64,000 nucleotides of DNA. Origin: Mortierella sp. BCC40632 (lineage: Eukaryota > Mortierellomycota > Mortierellomycetes > Mortierellales > Mortierellaceae). The DNA is taken from contig WAEK01000004.1 in the NCBI GenBank assembly GCA_011634665.1, forward strand, positions 1,989,501 to 2,053,500, read 5' to 3'. Both the position numbers and the translations under genes were made by a program. Below, one piece after another: positions 53,660-64,000 of this stretch; positions within the stretch are counted from its first letter, which is position 1; each line of letters begins with the position of its first letter. Under the pieces are notes generated by a model. That model saw only the letters and a list, made by a program, of their open reading frames with translations. It had not been told where the DNA came from and searched no databases.

Positions 53660-56600
53660 CTATCGAGTCTCTTGATTCTTTGCTTCTCCAGTTGTCGTCT
53701 GTTCTTGCTGAGGCGGTTGCATGGGTATCAAATGGAGTGGTAAGGGCGCCTCTGGGATCAACTCTGATCCAAAGGGCATCACCACGGCCGCTGGGATGGT
53801 CGCCATCGTCGATCGAGTAGGACCAGAGAGTGTCGCGTGTCCTTCTTCCTCAGTTCTCGGGTTTGTAACACCCCCTCCTTCATGTGATCCTGCCGATGCC
53901 TTTGATCCAGCGGTCACTACTACAGGATGGTTCCTCTGTTCTGACTCTTGCTCTTCTGGTGGAGGGGATACAATCACGGCCATGGGTAAATCTTCACGAC
54001 TCCTGTGTCCAAAATGCCGGATAATACTCTTTCGTTTGGATCCTCCAGGCAAGCCCTTCGTTCCAATGCCTTCTTCCTCTCCCGACATTTCACTCTTTCT
54101 TCGAGTAAAAAGTCCTGTGCCAACACTCTTGATCAAGTGCGATGAAGTTCTCCTTTCTCGAACAGGTCGCTTCCCTCCCGTGGCAGACTCGGTTGAGCTG
54201 GCACCCATCGGCAGTTGGATCAATGCGGGCGCCACTACCGCTGTCGGTGTCCTCGTGATGCCAGGCTTGACACCACCACCGCTGCCCTCTGCTACAGCTG
54301 AACCCGACGAAGGCAACTCGACAATCTTTTGTCCACTCGCCTCTTGAGCCACCTGTATTGCATCCATATACCGTTGAGCATGTCGGTGACTGGCCAGCAG
54401 GTTCTCGTCCATCACAATCACAGGTGAGGCCGCCATGGCAGCGCTGGCATCCATAGACATTTTCTTCATTCTGGGGATCGCAGGCTTGCTACTGGTGGCA
54501 ACTGCAGAGGCAGGACCAACGTTGCGCTCCGTGCTTGGGCCTGGGATGTCGATATGAAGTTCCGAGGCTCGGGACCGAGACCGATCTTTCTTCTTGTCCT
54601 TTTGAGCGGGCGTTGAAGAGGATCCCTCAATAGGAGGACGACGATGTCGATGTCGAGAGCGTTGGCTGGGTGTCCATGAACCAGAGCTGACATCTGAGTC
54701 GCTCGACCCAGAGAGGTCATGTTGGTCATGCTTTCCTCTTCTCTTGGATGATTCACCATCACTAGTGGTCGACTTTTGAGCAACAGTGGGTACAATTGCA
54801 GGGTTGATCAAGATGCCGGGATGGATGGCCAAATCTGGGTGGAAATCTACGCCAGGGATTCTACTGGCGGCTTCTGGTCGGGCCGCGAGATATGAGGGTG
54901 CGCCTCCATGTTGTTTGAAAGGATGGATCGCCTCTGTTGGAATGGGTGATGGGGTCTTATCAACCGGATATCCTGGCGATCCAAAGGCGCCAGCACCTCT
55001 GCCTGAGTGGCTTACTCCTACATGAGTCATATGCATAGAAGCTCCTTGGAGTGCCGATAGATTTCCTGCATGGTTGGCTCCCAATCCTGCATGCTGCTGA
55101 TTGAACGCCATATCCGGGTATCCTGGTTCTGCTCCCGCTACAGGTGCGCAGTTCATGTTCATGGGGAAGATGCCAAGCTCTGCGGTAGCCATGGCCGAGC
55201 CAAGATTGAGCTGATCTCCAGGGAATCCAAACCCTTGGTTTCCAGTACCAGCAGAGACGATGGTCACTCCTACAATCGGCTTTATCAGAATGGCAAGAAG
55301 TTCTGATTGTAAAAAGATGGTGAACGGTGGCAATGTTAGTCCTACGGAAATTATATCGGTTATATTCACTGTAGTTAATTCCTTCAATTTATCCTTACCA
55401 AGTTCCTCAATCACTTCCTCCAGAGCGGATGAGAAAGCATAGTAATAAATGTACGTGTAATGGTCTTCCCCAGTGGCCGCTTGGTGGGCCGCAATAGCTT
55501 CCCTAACATTATAGATCACTCGAAGTCGAGCCATCCTCGCTGAAGGAAGATAAGGTGGCAAAGGAGACTTGGACGCCAATGAGGATGACAATACGCTAAA
55601 GTAAAGGAGTAGCGCGCCCACCTATTTTTTTTTTTTTTTTTTTTTTTGCCAAGAAAAAAAAAGTTTTGCAGTGAATGAGTACAACTCCAAAGGAACAGAT
55701 AGTTTTGGTTGAGCGTTACATAAAACAAAAGAAAAAAGATTTACCATATCACGTCGATAATAGTTCATCGGCCCCGTCACCAGATCTCGAACTTCAGGTG
55801 ACAACAACTGTGCTGCCATTCGCATTGATACCAATCGATCCAAAATGTTTTGACAACATTGAATGATCTGTCCATACAGCTTCTTGGGGAACTCTTCCTT
55901 CAACCGAGGCTCCGCAATCGACAATTCGAGCAATTGTGAAATTTTGAGTAGCTTTGTCTGAAGTTGATGCTCCACATGTTGGAATGCAATTCGATCTGGG
56001 TCTGAGGTCTCACTGGCATCTTCGACCTGATGTCGGAAACGGTCAATACCCTTGGAATACCGATGGTCATCGTCCTGGTCGTCACTATCGCTATCCTGTT
56101 CTTTTCCTTGTGCTGACTTTTGTCTCTTGCCTTCCTTTCGTCGTTGACGCGCTCTTTGAGCACGCTCCTCTGCTTCGGCAACCTCGACAAATCCCAACTC
56201 GGCTCGGAACTGAATTTGTTCATTCGATCGACGCTTGCCTTTCTTCACGCCTTCTACAGATTCATCATCATCTTCTTCCGAGTCATCGTCAGAATCTTCG
56301 TACAACTTTGCATATGGATGAAGCTTGTTGTGTCGTTGTTGATCCCGGGGTTGATCCTCCAACAAAAACTTGCTCACCAATTCTGCAAACAAGACACCTT
56401 CCCGACTGATCAGGATTGCAATCTCCTTGCGTAGTTCTCGTCGAGCAAGGATGGGCCAAAGCAATTGCATGACGACGGAAATTAGAATACCGAGAATGAC
56501 TGTGACGCCTCGTTTGTAGCAGACTTGGTAAATGGTTTCGGTGGTCAATCCTTCATACATGAGTAGGGTAGTTGAGGTATATGACAGCAACGTAACAATG

Positions 56601-59600
56601 CCAAGTTTTGGATGACCCGCTTCCAGAATCAAAAAGACGCAGATAAACGCTATTAATTTTGTCAAGGGAAGGGGGGGAGGGGAGGTCAGTTACTCTCATT
56701 CCTACAACATAAAACCCATTCAGCTCATTAATTTTCTTCTTCTTAGCATTCACTTACAAATAACAAGCATCATTGCACAGATAACATAAGGGTTCCGTGG
56801 GAGAGCGAGGTACGTCACCAGTGCCCACAAAGTACCCAGGATCGTGCCAATGATTCGGAAAGCACACACACTAAACGTTGCTCCCACTGTCGGAGACAAC
56901 ACTGCAATCACTGTCAACATGGCCCATTGTCCTCGATCCGTCGCAAAGGTCTCACTAGTAATGTTCAACCAAGACCAAAGACCAATAAATGTCATGGCAC
57001 AAGCCATCTTGAATCCAAATTGAACCTCTTCAGATTTAAGCATTTGAAGGGCTTCCCAGGCACGGTATCGGAAGGTCTTGGGTTTTGGAACATTGATAAA
57101 TATGGTTCGTGGCTGTGGCGGCTGGGGTGGTTCTTCTGCTGGGGTCTGTCGCCGTCCTGCCTTAGTTGAAAAATCACTGCTCTCCCCCGAGGATGAACCC
57201 CGACCAAAGACTGCAAGCATTCCTCCCCGAGATTTGGATCGAGATTTACCCCCTTTAGAACGGTGTCCATCTCTGGAATCAATACTGCCTGTCTCGCTCT
57301 TCTCATCTCCTCCACCTCGAGAGGAGCCATAGGATACATGGCGGACCAAATCTTCTGTGTGAAGACGATCGACAGCCGTCGAGTCAGAGCCATGTGGACC
57401 ATGGTGTGCATCCCGTCGCCGAATACCATAAACAGATGGATCGTCGTCCAAATAATGATCCTGATGTGAGGTTGATAGAATGACCTCTTCCGAATGCGAC
57501 TCGCTGGATCGGCGTCCAATGAGCTCCCTTGTCTTCATCATAGATGACTTTTTAGCAGAGTTTAGACCTGGGGGTGCTGTGGTGTTGTAACGGATGACAT
57601 TCGTTCGTGGCAAGAGTTCTACATCCAACGGTCCATCAAAATCTTTCTGCTCCTGGCCATCCTTGCGTTGTAGAGACTCAAAAGAAGGAATATCTACTAC
57701 TGTGAATTGGGATGCTTTTTTCGATGCTTGTCCCGATGCTTGTCGCTCAATATTATCTTCTTTTTCGTTTTGGGTATCAAACATCAGTTTCTTTCCATGA
57801 ACCCCCGAGTGGAAAAGATCTTGGTCCGAGGAGCGATCTTTGGATTTTTGTCTGTCGTGGCTAACAGAGCGTCTTTCCGAGCCAAATTGGATCGGGTCAT
57901 GACTACGATGTCGACGCGGAGAAGTTGGAGTTGCCGTTTCCCGAGCCTCTCCAGCGTGGCCTTCAACGTGTCTCGGCTCTTTTGGATGCTTCATAGCGCT
58001 TCGGATTGGAACAGCTGTTCCATGATGTACAGGGATACCATGAATTCCTCCTTCTCCCTTTTCAAGATCATGACCGTGCACTCCAGGTCGATGGAAAAAC
58101 GTCGAGAGTGTGACGGATCGACGGAGGGGAGGACCTGACCAGGTATCCGAATGACGACGTCTTCTTATCGCAGCCTTTCTCTCTTCTTTCGCTTTGGCGG
58201 CGGCGGCAGCGGCCTTGGCCTCGACAAGGGCCTTTTCTTCCTGAACGGTTCTTGGTTGACTATGTTCCAGGTTCTTGGTCGAGTTTCGGATCAATGCATT
58301 GTTTCCTTCACTGGTTTTGACTTGAGTGTAGTTACCCCAAGCAATCCAATTCCAGAAATTGCCCATCACCTTGGGCCACCACAGTCTCTTGGGCCGTTTC
58401 GTCAATCCATTTTCCTCAAGCTGACGTTTTGCTTCCTCGTGCTTCTCCTCCATATATTGACCGAGTCGCAATAGTTCTCGTGCAATTTCTCGGAGTGCAA
58501 ACAAGAAGAAAAAGATCAAAAAGATTTCCTCCCGAGGGCCAACGTCCAGGGTTGGATGGGTTGAAATGAAATCCCGTAGTCCTTTGGCCTCAGCCTTGTC
58601 AAATGCCTCAAGTTCCTGGGTTAGATACTGAACGTACGACATTTCGAGAGGCAAGGCCAAGTCTTCTTCGTCGACATCAATACCGGAGGTCTTTGCATTC
58701 CTTTGCGTGTATTGCTGGAACTTGTTGGGATGGATCGTATCCGCCATTGCACCTCGCTTAGTGGCCTTGGACTTTTTCTTTTCTTCCATTTTCATTCCGG
58801 ATTTGAGGGCCTCAGCATACTCGATATCCTCCTGGGACATATGTCTAGATTTAAACTTCATCAGGGCCCGAAGTCGATCCAATAATTGCGTACTCTTGTT
58901 GGGAGACTCGGTTGTTGTAGCGCCATGTGTGCCATCTGCTGCCTCTCCTGTGGCAGCTACACCCGTAGCTCCACCTGCATCCGTCACGCCCGCTGCACGA
59001 TTCTCTGCCGCTAATCTCGCCTCAGCAGCACGGATAGCAGCCGCGCGTTGAGCATTCCTCCGTTGGATACGTTCCAGTCGATCTTGTTCAACATTCAATC
59101 CCGTCACCAATTCTCGCTCCATGGCCAACATGACTCTTGAACAAGAATCGTTCAATCGCTGAAGAGGATCCCGAACGATATCCAGGAACGAAATGAACAA
59201 TTTCCGATCTCCAAAGGCCACTTCCTTGGGTGGGATCGCTCGAGCAGCATCTTCGGCCTGTTGTTGTTGCCTGAGTCGTTCCTCCTCCTCCTTGGCTTCA
59301 CGTCGGGCTCTCTTTTGTTCGCGTCGGATTTCCTTTTCACGTTGTTTCCGGAGCGCCTCGGCAGCCTTTCGAACCTGTTGATCCGTCAGAGAGTTCCCGA
59401 ACCGAACTCCGTTATGTGTCCGATGATGACTCAATGGGTAGTGATCCAGCAAATCGCCCCGGAGCGGCAAAGGAACCGTCATCGAGTTGAGTTCCTCATA
59501 CGATAATCCTTCAGTCGGTGTGCCAGTTGGGTCGTCATCACTGTCCTTGGCCCTCTTACCAAATTTAGAGCCTCCTGTTCGAAGAGACGATGTGCGTTTT

Positions 59601-62600
59601 GGTTTGAACCTGGGGCTGGATTTGGTGGAAAACAGGGATTTAAAGCTCTTGACCGTCTCCAGATTGCGCTCCTCCTGAAAAGAGTTGGCTCTGGATACAA
59701 CAGGTGTCGCCTGACGGGAGCCGACCGGGGTGACGGGTCTAGATCCATCTGAGACTTCAACGCTCAAGCTAGCATCCGGTCGTGTCATTAACAGACTTCG
59801 GTTCTTGCTCGACGAGTAGTAGGGTGTAAAAAAGCTTTTGTAATCCCGCCCTCCAGGAGTTGAGGGGGCCGTTGCTGCACCACCACGGATTTCGTTCTGG
59901 AATAGATTCGACAAATCTTCTCTATCCTTTTGTTGCTGCTGCTGCTGCTGCTGCTGCTGTTGACGTTCCTGCTCTTGTTCCTGTTGTTTCCGTCTAGCTC
60001 GTAGAGCTGCGTCGGTCGAATTTTCGGCTCGTTGAAGCAATTGACGGATTCGACGTAATTCAGCAGCACTGCCCCTTCTCTGGACTCGTTTGCGGGGCCC
60101 ATTTTCACTTGAGGGACTCGGTGCGGGTGTCTTGTGGTGAGAACGGTGTTTGCATTGACGATGGTGAGGTTTGTGCTGAGTCGAGGAGGAGGAAGGGTCA
60201 GTGGTACTATGGCGGAGTGCGTCGGCTGCAGTTGCATTTCCAAAATAATCCTGCTGTCGGTTGATCTGGTCTCCCGAGTTGAAGCGGCTATTGGGCGGGC
60301 TTTCGCTGCTCGTCCTTCGACTAGCGCTGGTATCGCTGTCACAACCACTGCAGTGGCCGGAAGAGTCCGTGTCTGAGTCCGAGTCTGTGTCAGATTCATG
60401 CCAGGAGCCACCTTCGCTCTGTGTGAACAGGTCTTCGTCATCTCTATCGGGGTGACCGAGCATCAGCAGACGCTCATTCTGGACGACAAGGCTCATGGAG
60501 GCGAGATGTCTCATCAGGGCCGAGAGAATGACACGGACTTCTTTGTAGTCGGCGGGGTTGGTGACCGAGTAGGTGACCTCGTACCGGGCTTCACGGTAGG
60601 CGCTGTAGAGTTTCTTTTGCGCAGTGCGCACCTCAGCCTGCGCCTTTTCCAACGCGGACTTTGGAAGGGCGATCGTCTTGTGGTTCAACAGGAAGAACCT
60701 CGTGCTGAGATTTAACAGTGCTCTCGACGTGTCCAACGACTCGTTCAATGCTCGTCTAGTCACACACCCAGCAAGAGCAAGGAGGAGAAAAAAAAAAAAA
60801 AAAAAAAAAGGGTCATATTTTCACACGCAGGCATTGGTTAGAAAAAGTTTGTGTAGGACACAGGAAGACACAATCCCTCTCCCCTTCCCTAGATTTCTCA
60901 CCCTAAACCTTCGCTGGCGGTCTCAGGCCAGAGGACAGCACAGACAAACAAGCAAATCGCAATGCCTAGCATCAACGGACCAAGCAAGTGCCCGAAATCC
61001 GACAGCCGAAACTCGACCTCTAGATGGTTCTTGGTCAAGGCAAAAATTCCGAGGATACTGTAAATGATGAAGGAACCGTTCAACTTGGCGTATCGGGTTT
61101 TGGCGATGCTGATCAGCCACATCCCGACAAAGAACCAGGCAGCGTCAATTGCCCATGCTGCATTGTCGCCCACAGGGGCGTGGCTCCGATTGTACGAAGC
61201 GATAATGGCCTGACAGGGGAGAACCCAGATCGCGCCAAGGATGCCTCCAATAGCACAAAAGACAGCAATCTCGAGCATGGAGCCAACCGTGCGGGAAGGG
61301 TGCATGAAGATGACAGCGATGTTGGCAAGATACGGGGAGGGGCCCAGCTGCTTAGCTACACTAGGGATGAGCGTCAGCAGGGCGGCTAGATAAAAGGCGA
61401 CCAGGAACTTGATATGACGTTTAATGACTCGTTTCGAAAAGTGATTCGTGAACCGCTTCCAGAGCGATGGAGGAGGCGGCGGTGGAGGCGCGAAAGGGAC
61501 CGAGTTGGTGCTGTTGATGGATTCGATCGAAGGTGCACGAGACACCGTCGGGCGGTGGCTCAGTCCATCGTGGTCAAGGGACGAGCGGGCACTCTTGAGT
61601 CGATCAGGGTTTGGATCGAAGATGGACATGTCAAAGAAACTATGCAGGACAATAATCGGGATAGGAGATTAATTAGTGGATGGAATGCTGGTGGTGTCCA
61701 TTGGGGTGCAATAGGCCAATCTTGGACAGGCTCCCTCATTCTTTTCTTGTGGACACAGAGAGCGGAGGTTGTCCCACATGGCCAGGCTGAGCGAAAAAAA
61801 AAAAAAAAAAAGGTGTAACCGTGTGGAGAGTGCGGAGAAAGGTTTGCAGCCGTTGGCAGGAAAGGGCGCAGGATCATTCAGGCCGGGGTATTTTAGGGTT
61901 ATGTCGGACTGGACATGCGGTTTTTCCGCACAAAAGGCCTGATTATGATCCGTCAACCTCAACGAAGAGTCATTGCGCCTTTTTTTTTTTTTTCTCTCTT
62001 TTTTTTTTTTTTTTTTTTTTCACCCTTTTCTCCGGGGGAGAGAGAGAAAGAGAGAGAGAGAGAGAACAGGCAAAGAAGAAAAGTATGAGAGCACAGCAAC
62101 TTACCCATGCTTTTGGCTCTGAGGAGGAGAGGCGTGACCAGGCCCATGGCTAGTGGCCATGCTGGGGGTATGCGAGAGACTGGAGCGGCGAGAGTGTGTG
62201 ACAGAGAGCGGATAAGTGGAGATCGGCGGGTGTTGCAAGGTATGATAGTGGTTGTACAATCGAGGGCTGCTCCCGTTACTGCCCACATTGCTTCCGAGAG
62301 GAGTGGGGTTCGACTGAGAAGGCGGGGACGAGGCCGAAGAAGGAAATGCAGTGGATCTGGGGATGCGATTAGGATTAGAATTAGGGTGGCTAGTGCCATT
62401 ACTAGTGCTGCTACTATTATTGTTGTTGCTATTGTGGGAACTGGTCATGTTGGTGCTCTTGTTGAAGAGACTCGAGAGGTTGCTAGTCGATGGTGCAGTA
62501 GGAGTAAGAAAGAGTGAAGCAAGGCCCGAGGGAGTTGAAGGGTCTGAATGCGGCTGAGGAAACCCTTGGCCGTGGTGCTTCGTCGTCCTGGTCCAATCAT

Positions 62601-62970
62601 GCGGGCTGGGGCGACTGGACGTTGACCATGACGGCGTTGCGGTTGGGGTCAGCCCAGGACTTGGGCGAGGTGAACAAGGATTCGAAACCGAGGCTTTCTT
62701 CTTTCCTTTGTCCCCACTACTGCTACCACCTGCACTGTCTGCCGCGGTCATGACCGAAAAGTAGAGTGAAGGTGGAGGAGGCATGGGGATTGACATGGCT
62801 TGGTAGCCACTACCACGTGGAATGGCATTCGATCGTGCGGATGTCGGGGCAAATCCCGTTGCAGAGTCGAGCGAATGACGCTTTGGGTTGGGGTCTGGTC
62901 GACGCGAAGACGTTGACGAAGACGAGGATCTGCTACTAGTGCTTTTCCTGGGCCGGCCTGATCGTGGCAT
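53660..62970 (-). CDS. BRE4/DUF2421-type FUSC-like membrane protein, 2822 aa
   Basis: Large integral membrane protein related to yeast Bre4 and to aromatic-acid exporter (FUSC/ALMT-like) proteins. Five exons on the minus strand: 62970-62105, 61639-60902, 60755-56758, 56649-55745 and 55621-53660 (8469 bases). A Ser/Pro-rich N terminus (about 300 residues) precedes the first membrane bundle (FLVAFYLAALLTLIPSVAKQLG, FVGMWLISIAKTRYAKLNGSF). A very long charged, low-complexity loop with poly-Gln follows. The second bundle has FGFKMACAMTFIGLWSW, RGQWAMLTVIAVLSPTVGA and FRIIGTILGTLWALVTYLAL. The DUF2421 part ends with SPLPPYLPSARMAR, and a disordered C-terminal extension of about 500 residues follows. 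Transport substrate unknown. The protein is about twice to three times the size of yeast homologues, mostly from loops and tails. Confidence 0.85.
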
Positions 62971-64000
62971 GGCAGAGGGAAGGATTAAAGGTGGTCTGGG
63001 CTAAGATGGAATAGAGGATGGAACAATTAAGATGCAGCGGGCCGAGATCAGAAGAGAGATTGGGTCGCTGGGAGATGGGCATTGCTGGGCCGAGTGGCGG
63101 CGAGAGAGCTGGGTTGGGGTAGGGTGGGAGGAAGTAGTGGTATTAGTGGAAGAAATGGAATGGAGGATGATCAGATCAGATTGATCACATGCAGGCGCAA
63201 TGAAAGTGAGTGAGTGAGTGAGTGAGTGAGTGAGAGAATGAGAATGAGAATGAGAGAATGAAAGTGAGAAAGAGAGAAAGAGAAGCAGAGTTGGAGAATG
63301 CGAAACACTGCTGCTGTTGTCAAACGTTGGGCGGGACAATGGCTGCCGCCACAAGAATGGGGCCTATTTTATATTAGAAAGAGAAGAGAGCAAGAGGCTC
63401 CGCTCCAGGGCTGGCCGAGGATGTTGGACCAGCAATCCATGCAATCCAGCAAACAGCAGGGTGTATGTATACTTGGCTGTAGAAGTAGACTACTTTTTTT
63501 CATGCTCTTTTCTTTTCTTGTCGCCTTGACCTTTTCCTTTTGCTCTTCTTTGTCTGGTCAGACGCCTCTTGCTATTACTCCGCGAATTAAGCGCTCCGTG
63601 CATTCGACCGCTCGAGCGGACAATATGCCTCGATAGGGTGATAGGGTGAGAGGGACAGATGACCCCTCCTCCTCCTCCTCTCCCCCCAACGCCCTGTCGC
63701 CCAATAGCCAGGAAAAGGGCCTCTATTCCTCTATCTCTTTCTCCGTTGACTCATTCCAGGCACGCGATTTCATGTTCTCTCTCCTTCTCTCCCCTTTCCC
63801 TTCCTCTCTCTTCGTCCTCCTCCTCCTCCTCCTCCTCCCTCTTTGCTAGTCGAGTATCAATCGCCCTTCCTGTCTAGGCTCCCTAGTTCCTTCATCTCTC
63901 CCGGCCCCGCTCTCCGTTTCAAAATTAGGCCCAATGTTCTACAGCTAGGGCTGATTTTTTTTTTTCTTTGCGTTTCTACCATCTGCCATTGGAACACTTT
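62971..64000. other. 5' flank of the BRE4-like gene
   Basis: No gene recognised. Contains (GTGA)n at 63206-63233, GAGAAT repeats beside it, and (TCC)n at about 63813-63839. The right end is C/T-rich and may be another promoter. Confidence 0.5.

Overview
The window is nuclear DNA of a fungus. Genes are split by short GT-AG introns, mostly about 70-230 bases, often carrying long A or T homopolymers. The gene set includes a fungal-specific kinetochore subunit (ASK1 of the DASH complex), a fungal BRE4-like transporter, a fungal ADAM protease and a soluble-adenylyl-cyclase homologue, next to an L1-like LINE and Fanzor-family genes. This combination suggests an early-diverging filamentous fungus, most likely Mortierellomycota (inference, no database search done).

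Left accessory block (1-14522). Three mobile-element families are nested here. Copy 1 of a Fanzor-like gene (a eukaryotic TnpB homologue, RNA-guided nuclease family) enters from the left edge and ends at about 3955. A 374-base hAT-type MITE with an 8-base target duplication (298-671) interrupts its coding sequence, and it has lost RuvC-I. An L1-like LINE (3978-9294, minus strand, poly-A tail, 13-base target duplication) landed about 10-20 bases beyond its right end. Fanzor copy 2 (9751-14510) is nearly complete. It resolves into five exons coding about 1475 residues, with only two small frameshifts. A 3'-end fragment of a third copy lies at 48659-49322. All three copies end in a strong hairpin over the last codons, followed by a shared terminal block. 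This is the layout expected of a guide-RNA scaffold (omega RNA/fRNA) with the guide read from flanking DNA. The large N-terminal region and an extra Cys/His cluster between RuvC-I and RuvC-II make this family unusual and the best candidate for an undescribed system.

Core block (15030-47458). From left to right: mitochondrial PPR protein (+), phosphopantetheine adenylyltransferase (+), FAD monooxygenase (-, with an 11-base microexon), TMEM70-like mitochondrial protein (+), ADAM metalloprotease (-), 1-Cys peroxiredoxin (-), ASK1 (+), START-domain lipid-binding protein (-), tail-anchored Pex26-like protein (-), PIG-S/GPI17 (-), a small secreted chitin-binding-like protein (-), a small secreted knottin-like protein (+) and a 1917-residue soluble-adenylyl-cyclase-like protein (-). 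These are unrelated single-gene units, as usual in fungi, with mitochondrial, peroxisomal, ER and secretory roles.

Right block (47459-64000). Fanzor copy 3 with an adjacent 16-base tandem repeat, a gene-poor stretch rich in microsatellites, a second small secreted Cys-rich protein gene with a clear TATA box (51892-52107), a possible decayed reading frame, and a 2822-residue BRE4/DUF2421-type membrane protein (-, 53660-62970). Exon models were checked by reading-frame phase: every intact multi-exon gene listed sums to a whole number of codons.
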